Shown here in pieces: positions 9,866 to 21,206 of a DNA stretch of 64,000 bases. The notes below the pieces were generated by a model, which was not told the DNA's origin, did not search any database, and worked only from the letters and a program-made list of their open reading frames with translations. Source of the DNA: Hyaloraphidium curvatum (taxonomy: Eukaryota > Monoblepharomycota > Hyaloraphidiomycetes > Hyaloraphidiales > Hyaloraphidiaceae); NCBI GenBank assembly GCA_025558095.1, contig JAIVFI010000010.1, positions 496,001 to 560,000 on the forward strand, in the 5' to 3' direction. The stretch's first letter is position 1. Every line of letters begins with the position of its first letter. Both the position numbers and the translations under genes were made by a program.

Positions 9866-11022
9866 CTACGAACGATCTTGACCAGCCATCATGCCCCGCG
9901 CTTGCTCGTATACCCCGAGGAAGATGGCGCCTCCCAGCGAGATCCACATCACTCTCGGGCCGAGGCCGCTGAGCAATGCCCCCGGACCTTGCGACCGCAA
10001 AATGGTGGCGAAAGCGCGGCCCGCAGTCGCGTAGCTCGGATCCGACTGCAAGATGACAAGGATCAGGAGGCGAAAGAAAGAGCAAAGGGCGAGTCGGGGC
10101 TTGCCTTGGACGAGAGCATCGTCCTCGTCTTGATCACATCGAGCGGCGTCGTCAAGCCCGCAGCGGTGCCTCCTGCAACCATGCCGCAAAGTCCTGCCTC
10201 CCAAGACGCAATGGCGCGTCCTTTGCGCGCCGCCCAAACGAGCTGAAAAGCGATCACGTCGGCAAGGCTTTGCATGCAGCAGGGACGTTGCTGACCTTTA
10301 GCCGCTCGTAAAGAGGAAACTGGATGCAAGCGAAGGGTATCTGGAGGGAGATGAAGCATGAATGCTGGCACACGGGGGGCTCCAGCGACTAGCAACCTCG
10401 CGAAAGACTGTGATTCCGAAGCCCCGGTAGAACCCCGCGATCCCGGCCGAGGAAAAGATGGAGGAGAGCGCGCTGCCCAGGGATCGGTACTGTCCAGTTT
10501 GCATGCGCTGCTTGACGACCTCGGTTGGAACCCTGATTAGGCAGGCGGCCTTTCGGGAAGTTGGCTTTGGCGGCCTCAGGATGTAAGAAGGCGAACTAAC
10601 CACTTCTCCCCCAGACGCAGCAACCAGGTGGGTGGCCGGACTTTCCGGCCCAAGATTCGGCAGCATATGCGGCAGCTGCCGTTTCAAGAGCTCATAGGAA
10701 GTGAAGAAAAGGCCCGCTGGAAACCGTTGGTGACCGACTCTGTCCGTCTCCCTCGGAACCTGAACCAACCGGAGGGCGCGGATCCTATGAATGCAGAAGA
10801 TAGGCCCGAGTAGACGCCGCGGAAGCCCCCGGCCTTCCAGAAGCCCTGCGGGGACTGGAGACGCGTCTTGAACGTGTCCAGCGGAAAGAGGATGGTGTCG
10901 ACGGCCATCCCGGCCATGGCTCCCGCCTGGTCGTAGTTAAGGCCTTTTGCATAGCAAAGATCCGTTCAAGGACGTACGAGGAGCGCCTGCCGGGATGTCA
11001 GGCCGCCGGGCGCGCCCGACAT
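9866..11022 (-). CDS. PET8: Mitochondrial S-adenosylmethionine carrier (SLC25A26/Pet8 type)
   Basis: This is a mitochondrial carrier of the inner membrane with three repeats. Repeat 1 is [20 protein letters not shown] with the PxDxxKTR signature; repeat 2 has [19 protein letters not shown]; repeat 3 has [13 protein letters not shown] and [20 protein letters not shown]. The [10 protein letters not shown] form of the second signature and the short [11 protein letters not shown] start are characteristic of the SAM carrier, which imports S-adenosylmethionine for methylation of mitochondrial RNA, lipoate and biotin synthesis. A first exon of 15 codons (11022-10978) is followed by a gtacgt intron; another intron begins after GGEV and ends before AACLIRVP. 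The order and lengths fit a carrier of about 280 residues. Confidence 0.88.
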
Positions 11023-11164
11023 GTCTTTGTTTACTACGCCTTCGCAGGCGTTCCTGCAATTTCTCCAAACTCCCCGCGCCGAGCAAGCAACATCGAGCAG
11101 AATAAGCATCAATTAAATGGTATGTACATGCACAAAGCCGCTCGCTGTGCTTGACCCCCGGGGA

Positions 11165-12884
11165 TCAGGCGTCGGGCCCGATGCTGGGCTTCGGAACGTT
11201 TTCGTCGACCACCTTATTCGCATCGGGCCCGACGCTGGGCTTCGGAACGTTCTCCTCGTCGACCGCTTTCGTTCCCTGGCCCCGGAAGTGCATCGGTCCG
11301 TTCGGCCCGCAGTACTGCGGCTTCCACCTTTCCAGCATGAAGATGACGACGAACAGGAGCAAGACCGCACAGGAGAAGGCCGCCATGATCCAGAAAGCGA
11401 TGACGAAAAGGGGCGGATCCACGAAGAGCTGCGGCGCGACGATACCTGCGACGTTTCCGAACAACACCGTGACGGCCGTAACGAGTGCTGTGTAAGTAGT
11501 GCCGTAGACGGTGTCGGTTCTCCAACTCATGTAAATCGGAGACATGGACGACAGGCCCGGATTCAGGATGAAAAGCGCCGCGAGCTTGGCTCCCGTCGCA
11601 TTGGCGGGCAATCCGGCGAGCATCGCGTATCCGACCACGGGAAATATGCCCAGAATCATGAGGTGCCAGAAGCGATCCTTGTACCGGTCCGAGGTGTATG
11701 CGGAAACAACGACGGCGATCATGCCGAACACGCCGAGCGGGGCCTGCATGGCGATTGCCGCCGTCGATTGGAATCCGAGCGAGGCAACCACAGCGGGGGC
11801 GTAGAACGTGATTCCATACACGGCCACGGCGATCAGAAAAGCCACTCCCGAGAAAAGGTACGTCAGCGGGTTCTTGGCGACCTCCCACGCTTCGGACTTG
11901 ACCCAGGCGGCACCATGCGCGTCCGAGCCCGCCTCGCCTCGCAGCCGCCACTCGAGAAGCTGCCGTTCGTCGCGCGAAAGCCAGGCTGTGGTATAGGGGT
12001 AGTCGGGCATCCAAAGCCAAGTTGCAACGCCAACGACGACGCTCATGAGGCCCTCAATGATGAAGAGCCACTGCCAGCCGAAGAGACCGCCCTTGCCGTC
12101 CAGCTGCACGATCCCGGCCCCCAGCAGCCCGCCAATGGCAAAGGTGAAGGAGCCGGCGAGGTAGAATGCGCCGATCCTTTTACCACGCTCGGTCCGCCGG
12201 TACCAGAACGTCAGGTAATAGAGCACACCAGGGGACAAGCCAGCCTGCGCATTGCCGTCGTGTCAGTAAACAGACAGCAAAGGAGACTGCAGGTGGACTA
12301 CCTACCTGAGCCACACCGAGGAAGAACCGAGCCGCAAGGAGGCTTGGGTAAGAAGTTGCCGCCGCCATGGCCGCCGCAATGACCCCCCACGCAACGGTCA
12401 TGAGGGCAATCCACCTTGAAGGCGAGAGCATCTTGAGGAAGACGTTGGTCGGAAGCTCGAAGACGATAAAGCCCCAGAAAAAGATGGACGAAATCCACGA
12501 GAACTGCGCAGCATCCAAGCCGATCGTCTGAATCATCGAGTGCCCGACCTCCTTGTTGGACACAGCGGCAGCAGAGACGTTCGTGCGGGTAAGGAAGCTG
12601 ACGAAGAAGAGGCAGAAGACGAGGGGGACAATTCTGGCGTCGACCCGCTGCAGGACAGCCCGCTCGGCAGCCTCGCGCTCGGCCGGAGACAGCTTTGCGA
12701 AGGCAGACGGCCGGAGCGTCCGCCCGAACTCGTCGCGAGCGAGGTCGTCGGCCACCTTGGGCGAACCAAAGAGCCGCGACAGCAGGGACGGCGGAGCCTC
12801 GTTGGCGCTGAGCGGTGTGACAGCAGCTCCGGTGCTCATGGTCGCCTCGGGAGCGGAAACCGCGTTCGATTCAGCCTTGTCCAT
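11165..12884 (-). CDS. MFS permease, anion:cation symporter family (Dal5/Tna1-like)
   Basis: The protein has a 75-residue cytosolic leader, then DARIVPLVFCLFFVSFLTRT (helix 1), NKEVGHSMIQTIGLDAAQFS, the motif IFFWGFIVFELPTNVFLKML, and about twelve hydrophobic segments. This arrangement is typical of fungal allantoate/nicotinate/carboxylate permeases of the ACS family at the plasma membrane. One intron (12305-12245) splits GVAQ from AGLSPGVLYYLTFWYRR. The C-terminal tail carries an in-frame 17-residue direct repeat ending in NVPKPS-GPDA (51 bp period, copies at about 11172 and 11223). I chose ATG 12884; an in-frame ATG at 12992 would add 36 residues. The substrate cannot be told from the sequence. 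Confidence 0.85.
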
Positions 12885-13049
12885 GTCTCGTAGAAGCTCG
12901 ATGTGAGATGTGATTGGAGGTGATTCGTTGTTCGAGTCAGTGCAGGTCGGGACCCAAGGACTCGGGCTGGAAGCGACGTCATCTAAATCCAAATGTCTTG
13001 CAGCCCAACACTGATGAAGATTGAAATGGTATAACGATACATCGGAACG

Positions 13050-16000
13050 TCATCCGCTTCTCCCCATCCGGCTTGACAGCACGTTGTAGCGCATTTCGTC
13101 GAGCTTTGCGTGCACCTGGTTGGCGACTTCAATCACGTCCGCAGGGAGGCCAGCAATCCGAGCCACGTTTATCCCGTGACTGTGCTTCACGATGCCAGGT
13201 ACGACACGGTAGTCAAACAGGTACGTTCCGTCCGATCTTTCGTGGAGGGCGGTCCGGAAGCACGCCAGCTTTGGCAAAGACGACGCTCGCCCTGACTCGG
13301 CGGTCTCGAAAACGAGCTCGGCCAGCTCGTGAAGATGGGTGGCGAATAGGGTGTTGCAGCGCGAGTGCTGGAAGCAAAAGGTCAGCAAAGGCGGTCGCCA
13401 AACAGCAAGGACCGGAAACAAACATCGTGCAGGTACTGAATGACTGCGTACGCTAGGCTGATGCCGTCCTTCGTGGACGTTCCGCGGCCCAGCTCATCAA
13501 TGACCGCAAGCGAGCGCTCCGTTGCGTGGTGCAGGATCTCCGCCGCTTCAACCATCTCCACCTGAAGAAACCATCTTGTTCAAGACTGCCAGTGGCAAAT
13601 TGGAGACTCACCATAAAAGTGCTCTGGTTGCTCGCCAAATCGTCCGATGCTCCGATGCGAGTGAAGACACGGTCCACGATGCACAAGTGCGCTGACTGGG
13701 GAGATGTCAGGGACAAGATAACGGCAGCGCAAGTCGGCGCCGTGCTGCACACCTTTGCCGGAACGAAAGATCCGACCTGTGCCAAGATCTGAATGATCGC
13801 GCACTGGCGCAGAAACGTCGATTTGCCGCCCATGTTGGGACCCGTTAGGAACAAGATCTTGGTGGAATCGTCCAGGGAACACGAGTTCGGAACAAAGGTG
13901 CCCTGATTGCGTTCTAACATGGCCGCTTCAACCACCGGGTGACGGCCCTCGCTGATGGCAATAGACGTTCCATGGCGGTCGATTGTGGGGCGGACATATC
14001 CGAAACGCTTTGCCACCTTTGCCAAGCCCCATGCAACGTCCAAATGAGCCAAAGCTGAGCATGATTCGATGATCCTGGAGCCTCGTCGGATGACCTGTTC
14101 GAAAAATTGACGCACGGTGTTGCACCCGACAGCGATCTCCAGCACCGTACCTCGTCGAAAGCTTCAATCATGATCTGCTTCTCGAGCCCGAAACACCGCA
14201 TTTCCAACCGACTAATGTCTCCGTGCAGAGCCGTCCACTCCTTGATCGCAAATTCCCCATCCGCTCGTGACCGTTTCGCCGACGGAAAGGCAGACTGGAA
14301 CTTGGGGGCTTTCTGCTTCCGCACAAACACGAACGGTCCCGCACGCAAGCTGTAGTCTAGCTGCACGTCGCCCCGTCCGAGGCCGGCCATAAGTTCAAGA
14401 GAAACGGTAAGCTTGTCCCTTTCGCTGTAAAGGTCGGCAAGCACGGCACGCTCGTCATCAAGGCTTTTGCTGATACCTGGTGCAACCATTCCAAGCTCAA
14501 ACTTCCGCGGGAGATTGCGCAGAAACGAGCGATCGTCAGACGCATCGCTCGCGCCGTCTTCCGTCCCGAGAGAATCATCGCGTGCAACAAGCGGTTGCAG
14601 CCTCTCGACGAGATCGCTAAAGTCGTGCAGTTTCGACACGAGGTCCGGGCGCACGGCGACGAACTCGGCCGTTCCGAGGAGCTTGTTCCGCAGGCTCGTC
14701 AGCTCCCGCAGCGTCAGCGCAATGACAGCCATATCGTACGGGCCCCCGCGTTCCATCGAGATCCGCCCGAGCGTACGCTCGACGTCCGAGGTCGACCTCA
14801 ACCGATCGGCCACGTAGTTGACCAGCGGATCATTGGCCCGAAGGAAAAACTCGACAAGATCCAATTTCCTCTCAATCTCATCTGCATCCGTCGATGGGCT
14901 TCGAATCTGGGAACGAAGCAACCTTGCTCCGGGTGCAGTCAAAGTTTCATCGAGCACCGAGACGAGGCTCCACGCTTTAGAGCGAGACCCGCTGTCCGAC
15001 TTCAAGGGTTGCAGAAGCTCCAATGATCGGACCGTTGAAGGGTCGAGGCGCATGCATTTGGCGGGGTTGAACTCGTCGATCCCGTGAATCGCCAAGTGCC
15101 GCCCGCCCTGCGCTTCCGCAACGTAGCCGAGGAGGGCTCCGCAAGCCTGAATCTGCAAAGCGTCAAGTTTTTCGATGGATAGATCGGCCTCGGGCCCGAG
15201 ATGCTTTGCCACGAGCTCTTTCGCGTCGTTCAGGCCGAATGCGGAAGCTGGCCGTGCAGTGACAAAGTCCTTTCCTTCGCCCAGCAACCCACACTTCTGC
15301 AACGCGAGTCGTAGTGCCCGCCATTCACGATTCGATTGGTCTGCGAAGGAGTTCGGAACTAGGACTTCGCTTGGCTGCAAGCGAGCAATGTCAAGAGTAA
15401 TGGTCTTCTCGGTCGCTTTGCCGACGGTGAATTGACCAGTCGAGACGTCAATCCAGGCTAGCCCGTACGTTGATCGCAAGGGGCTAGAGCTGGCGGAGAT
15501 CGCTAGCAGGTAATTGCTTTGCTTGGGGTCTAGGAACGCCTCGTCCATCACGACACCGGGAGAGATGGCCTCCGTCAGAGTGCGAGTTATCGTCGCTCTG
15601 GAAGCCGTTGGCGGGGAAAGCGCAGGCGTTTCGGCAACATCTGGACCTTCTGTCGTTTCAGAAGCCTGCGTCACTTGGTCGTACACAGCGACCCTCAGTC
15701 CTGCTTCCAGCAGCTTCCGAATGTTCGCATCACGTGACGCCAGAGGAAAACCGGCCATGCGAGCGGTCTTCGTCTTTCCTTCTCCTTCCTTGGTCGTGAT
15801 CCTGAGGCCCAAGATGGAGCTCGCCTCGTCCAGCATAAGATCGTGCGCGTGCCGCGACTGATCCTGCTTGTCCTTCGGCCGCGAGTATATCTCATAGAAG
15901 TCACCTATCTGGAAGAGAATGACGGAATCCGGATGACGGTCTTGAACGGCAATGAGCTGCTCGAAAATGCTCGGAGCTTTGGCCGGTCCGGCACCGCGAG

Positions 16001-16235
16001 CTCTCCGTCGTTTCGTGGGCAGGGCCTCAGCTGCTCCGTCGGTCGCAAGGCATCGCAAAGACAGCGAGAACGGGCTCCGTTGAGCCAGACAGTCCAGACA
16101 AGACGTCCCAGGAGTCCGAATGGGGCGAAACCACGAAACAGTCATTGAACGCGTCGGTGGCCCAGCAACGCGTCGCAAGGCCCGCATGGCTGTCCAAGGC
16201 AGTAAATTCGCCATAGACACGCGACTATAGTCCAA
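13050..16235 (-). CDS. MSH1: Mitochondrial MutS homologue Msh1
   Basis: This is a MutS-family mismatch repair ATPase of mitochondria. The arginine/serine-rich first 70 residues look like a matrix-targeting sequence. The mismatch-binding domain follows with [12 protein letters not shown] (the Phe-x-Glu DNA-contact motif). After connector and lever domains come the ATPase motifs: Walker [17 protein letters not shown] near 13840, the [11 protein letters not shown] signature near 13480, and [10 protein letters not shown] near 13330. It ends shortly after the last helices at 13050, so it has a short C-terminus. Several short introns lie between 14190 and 13350. Neighbours are the MFS gene downstream and the right repeat arm upstream (about 260 bp away). 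An ATG at 16214 would also serve. Confidence 0.9.
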
Positions 16236-17330
16236 CGCAGGCCAGGGGACGGTGCTGCCGGGCGCAACTGGTGTTTTCCCAAACTCCGCCCGCGCGGCCT
16301 GAGGCCGCCAAACGGGCCAACTCCCCTTCAGAACCGTCCCGCCGAAAGAGGCTCAATCGCCCTGGTCACACTGTGAGAGTTGCAATTCGTCGAACCAGCA
16401 AGTGTTCCTTGCGCTCGAGAATGAAAGCTGGCGCCGCGGAAGGGCCGATAAAGCAAGCTGTTATCTGACGCGTGCTCCAGTTTATGAGGAAAACATACTA
16501 GACATCTACAGCACGTCGCGAGAGTCCAATCATTGGCCTCAGAGACAAACAGCCCAACCCGCCCCGAATCGACGAAGCATTCGCACTGTCTCCCAGGGCG
16601 GCGGGGCGACGGTTCCGGGGGTTCGAACGGGTGCCGAAAAGGGCGAATGCAAATCCGCAAACCCCCGGAGGCGGCAGCCCGGGCAGCGAGCTAGCTGTGG
16701 AGAGTACTCGATTCGCCGCATCGCGATGAGCTAGGGTAGAGCTGGTTAGGAAGTACATAAGCCGGCGGCATCCGAATCTGAGACTTGCGCAATTTTGGAC
16801 CTCAATCAACGGCACCCTCCCCCGCCCCCGCGCCGCGCCGCCCCGGACCGGCGTGCCCTCCGGCTGTTGCCCGTGCACGGGCGGACACGTGCGCGGCGGG
16901 GCGCCCGCGGGGCGGCGCTGGCGGCGGCGCACGGCCCATTGTTTGGGAGGGCGTCGGGAGGGGGGGTGCCGTCCACGCGTGGGGACGCACGGCAAGGCAG
17001 GTGCGCATGCATCGACGCAGAGATATGGCGCTAATATTGCGTTCCTTTCAGGCCGATCGGACGCCAGGGCGGCAGGGCGACAGGACCGGGTAGGGGGGTG
17101 GTCCGCGGAGGATCCCTGCGGCTTCGGCCCCAGCAGCGTCGCCCGGTGATCCGCCCCGCCGCAAGGCGCGGGCGGCAGTGGGGACGCGAGCTGCCCCGGG
17201 CCCAACAGCAAGGCGGACAAGGTCGGCTCCCGCAGCAACGTCAACTCAAGCTCGAGGCACAAGGCGGCCAGCTTGCCGCATCCTAACCACCACCCGCCTC
17301 GCAGCGCAGCGCACCGCATCCGCATCCGTC

Positions 17331-18054
17331 GACGAGGCGGCAAGGCATCCAGCAATCCAGCATCTCCAAGTGTCGGATGTGGGGTCGGCTTCGGCCGGCG
17401 GGCTCTGCCCGGCACCCTCCACCACGCGTCCGGCGCGGCGTCGTGGGGACGGTGCAGCCCGAGACCGGCTCCGAGGCAAGCGGCAAGGCGGCAAGGCCAA
17501 GTGTCGGATGTGGAGTCGGCTTCGGCCGATGGGCTCAGCCCCGACTGTCTGCACCGCGCCGGCGAGCGGCGGGCAATCAGTCGTCCGAGACCGGCTCCAA
17601 GCGACACCTTCAGCCTCAAGCACAAGGCGGCCAGCTGGCCGCACCCTAAGTCCCTTAAGTCCCGCCCTCCCGCGCAGCGCAGTGCATCCGTCGACGAGGC
17701 GGCAAGGCATCCAGCAATCCAGCATCTCCAAGTGTCGGATGTGGGGTCGGCTTCGGCCGGCGGGCTCTGCCCGGCACCCTCCACCACGCGTCCGGCGCGG
17801 CGTCGTGGGGACGGTGCAGCCCGAGACCGGCTCCGAGGCAAGCGGCAAGGCGGCAAGGCCAAGTGTCGGATGTGGAGTCGGCTTCGGCCGATGGGCTCAG
17901 CCCCGACTGTCTGCACCGCGCCGGCGAGCGGCGGGCAATCAGTCGTCCGAGACCGGCTCCAAGCGACACCTTCGGCCTTCAAGCACAAGGCGGCCAGCTG
18001 GCCGCATCCCAACTCCCGTTCTTCCCACAGCGCAGCGCACCGTACAAGCTCGGC
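17331..18054. repeat. Two tandem copies of a 362 bp unit
   Basis: The unit begins GACGAGGCGGCAAGGCATCC at 17331 and again at 17693. It includes CCAAGTGTCGGATGTGGGGT and, about 140 bp later, CCAAGTGTCGGATGTGGAGT, so it has an internal half-repeat too. The two copies are nearly identical. The left arm holds a single copy (about 3000-3340), so the duplication happened in the right arm after the arms formed, or was lost from the left. Confidence 0.8.
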
Positions 18055-18624
18055 TGCTCGACAGAGTCGGCAAGGCGGCAGGACCGGGTAGGGGGGTCCG
18101 CGGAGGATCCCTGCGGCTTCGGCCCCAGCGCGTACGCCCGCTCGACCCTCCTCACGTGCGACGAGGAGGCACCGGGGTGCGCAGCTGCTCCGGACCCGCG
18201 AAGAACGCGGCCTTTCTGGCAGGCACGCGCAAGAATGGGTAAGGGGGCGGTCCGCGAAGGACCTATGCGGCTTCGGCCCCAGCGCGCACGCCCGCTCGAC
18301 CCTCCTGCCTTTCGGCTAGGAGGCACCAGGGTGCGCAGCTGCCCTGGGCCCACCGGCAAGATCATCTCCTCATGTAGATAAGAACAATAGAATTAAGCAC
18401 TACTTCAGAATCTATGCGATGTCCGCTTTACCAACGTCGTGTTGCACGAGTCTGGGTTGTCGAGGCTGTATTATCAATGGATACGAAGGAGCGGCGTTCC
18501 CAGACGATCTCCGAAGTGCATGGAAAGTCCGGCGTGATCGCGGCAGAGGCCCGTCATCATTCGCGGAGCTGCTTTCGCAGCTGTCAAAGCGCTGCTCGGC
18601 GAAGTCACTGCATCGCCGGCACAA

Positions 18625-20066
18625 ATGGGATCGCGCCTGACTGAAGCGGAGGCGCGCGCGATACCGCCGCTGCTCGAGCTGCCGCCCGAGGTGCTGCGAA
18701 TGGTGCTGGACGAGCTGCCGCGCCGCGACGCCGCGGTGCTGCTGCGCGTGCACTCTGCACTGCTCGCGGCAGCCTGGCCGGCCGTGTGGGCGCACGTGGA
18801 CGCGACCGACCGGGCGGGGCGCGGAACGCTGCGTGGCGTGGTGCGGACGCTGCGGCGCGCGGGAAGCACGGCGGACCGGATGCGCCCGTACCGCGCGGCG
18901 CCGTGTCCTCCGTCACATACCGCGGCGGCCACGTCACGGATCTTGCGCCATTGCTGGAGTTTTGCGGCACACATCTGCGAATGCTGGACGTGGGAGACTG
19001 CGAGCTGGGACGCGTCGCGCTGGGCACGGTCTTGGCCCTCGTGCGGCCCGATCTCGACGAGCTTGCGATGCCGCTGTCGCCCGCACGTGCTGCAGCCGGG
19101 GTCGAGCCGGATGCCGGGGAAGTCGGCGTTGCGTTGACGCGTTTCCGGAGCCTGCGGCGCCTCAACGTCGCCGGGCGGATGCTGTCTGCCCTCGAGATGG
19201 CCGCCGTGCGGGCACTGCCGCTGCAGTCGCTGACTACGAGCGAAGAATCGTGGATTTCTGAGAATGCTTGCGTCGCTGCACGTTCGTTGGTGGGGCTGGA
19301 CTCGCTCTCGACCGTCCGCTTCGCGTCTTGTTACGATGTCGGCATCGTCGGCCTGCTGCCGGCCGCCCTGGTCAGCCTGGAGCTCATTGTGCCCATCGAT
19401 GCCGACCGCATGGAGGGGCTCTGCACGCTGTTGCGACAGGTTGCCGAGCTGCCGGCTCTTGAAGCTATGATCCTGGGCGATTCTCTGAAGAACGGGCTCT
19501 TCCAGCCCGGCAAGCTCTTCTTTGGGCAGATTGGCAACCTGCTGGAGAAGGAGCGGCGAGGAACGCACGACACACGGCCGCTCAGACACCTGGAACTGCG
19601 CCTGCGACTGCCGGACGGCTACGCCAAAATGCTCTTCGAAATCGCCTTTGCCGGTGCCGCGCGCTCGGGCCCGCTTTCCCTCGAGGTGCTGGTGCTCGTT
19701 GCGGACGGCTGCGTGTTCCAAGACCAAGCGTACGCCGCCCTCAAGGCCCTGCCTGCCGGTGCAGTGCCGCATCTCCGCTGGCTCGAGATCCGTTCGCGCG
19801 GGTTCAAGATGGAGTGGCTGCAGGGTATCATCGAGGCCATGCCGAAGCTGTCCCGCTTCCTCTGCATCGATCCCGCCGTGACGACGAAGGCAAAGGACAG
19901 GCTGATCCGCGCAAAGAAGGAGCTCGACCGCCGCGGCATCCGCTACGACATCGATACCAACCTCGGAACGGGGCGATTCGAAGCCTCGGCGCGGCAAGGC
20001 CTGCGCGTTTTGGCTGGCGATCACTCGGTCCGCGTGCGGCTTGTGGAAACCGGAAGCCGCCGGTGA
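18625..20066 (+). pseudogene. F-box/LRR gene, longest copy, one frame break
   Basis: The reading frame from ATG 18625 gives the F-box (LPPEVLRMVLDELPRRDAAV to WPAVWAHVDATDR, residues 13-60) and continues as LRGVVRTLRRAGSTADRMRP. The rest, from AVSSVTYRGGHVTDLAPLLE near 18905 to the stop at 20066, lies in another frame and has leucine-rich-repeat-like segments (LRMLDVGDCELG, LRRLNVAGR, LRHLELRLRL, LRWLEIRSR). The switch falls at about 18888-18905. No GT-AG intron restores the frame there. The left-arm copy has the same switch. If joined, the product would be about 480 residues, an F-box protein of the SCF-adaptor type. It may be a shared ancient frameshift or an unusual splice. Confidence 0.7.
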
Positions 20067-21206
20067 TTGGAGGACGGAGGCGGTCTGAGGTGCGAGGCTT
20101 GCATTACAGCACGCTGTTGCCTCCGCAACTTTCGCCGACCGGACACAACAGAGCGACGGGCCAGACACCCATTCGTGCCAACGAGGCTGTGTTCGATTGG
20201 TGATGGCTGTTTCAGGATGCGTCAGTTCGAGAGCTAAGTTCGAGAGCTCAGTTGGAGAGTCTGTTGCTCACCTCCGAATTCTGGTCTCTTCTCCCCGCGT
20301 GGCAGGAATACATTTCTCAACCATTGCTTCTCTTATCCGCCTCGAAAATGCCTTTCGTACCCAGGATCTTCCACCGTGTCCGGCAACCGCCCACCACCTC
20401 CACCCGGGGATCGAACGTCCGACCACCAAAGGATTTCCTGCAAGTCTAGACAAATGCCTCCTCGAATTGGGGATCGCTCCAGCATTAGAATGTGTGCTGT
20501 GCGGAAGCGAGCGGTGGTGCTGGAAGCTCCAGTCCGTCGGCTGCCTTCGCGCTTCGGGCCACCGGCATCATTTCCGTGTCGCGTCGCCGAAACGATGGCT
20601 CACGACTTTTGGGGCTCTGGAGCTTCAAGTTCTGTTGTGCAGCGCGAGGTAGTGACGCGGCAGTGGATGTGCGACCGGGACAGGGATCAGCGACCGTGCG
20701 CGGACTTCGCTCGAGTGCTGAGCCGCAATTGGCGGTCATGGAGCAGTCTCCCCTTCCGCACCGTCGCGCTCTTCCCCGCGTGGAGGTGCAAACGGCACAA
20801 TCGGCGCTGGCGACCATGAAGGACTGCACTGAGCTGTCCCGCGCTCCATTTGCGGGAATCCCGTCTGCCTTGGGTCGGGAACCGTTCTATTGTGTCCGAT
20901 TCGGGTTTTATTGGCTTCTTCCGGACGTCTCTTGCCCGGGTTTCGACGATGGGATGAGCACGGAGCGTAGCGCGGTGTGTACGCTCAATCCAGGCCTCTC
21001 TCCCATCACACGCCCCGAATCCCGGTCCAAACACCGGACGCCGGTGCCGCTTGCCGCTCCGGAGCCCCGCCGCGCCCCGCCGTGTTCGCAAGCGGAACCG
21101 CGGAGCCGCATTCTGACTAGGCGCTTTCAGGCACTTCCCGGTTCGTATCGTCGCGGGCGAACCGGGCGCCGGTGGCCATTGTTTGGCACTTCATTTCGAG
21201 ACGACT

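Larger units (their letters stand above)
16500..21110. repeat. Right arm of the large inverted repeat
   Basis: This is the reverse-oriented partner of 1-4145. It is longer because of an extra 362 bp tandem copy (17331-18054) and because it keeps about 160 bp of the F-box gene that the left arm lost. The inner end, about 16500-16780, matches 3900-4140 (AGTACTCGATTCGCCGCATC and flanks). The outer end fades between 20720 and 21110. The stretches 16500-18600 and 20067-21110 contain only repeat modules and decayed sequence; I see no gene in them. Confidence 0.85.

Noticed and set aside
16498-18242. Open frames of up to 500 codons on both strands over the right-arm GC block
   Set aside because: Same reason: they track the 362 bp tandem unit in both directions and change frame between near-identical copies.
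18474-20168. A 564-codon minus-strand frame opposite the right-arm F-box gene
   Set aside because: It is the antisense shadow of the F-box/LRR sequence, which has F-box and LRR motifs on the plus strand.
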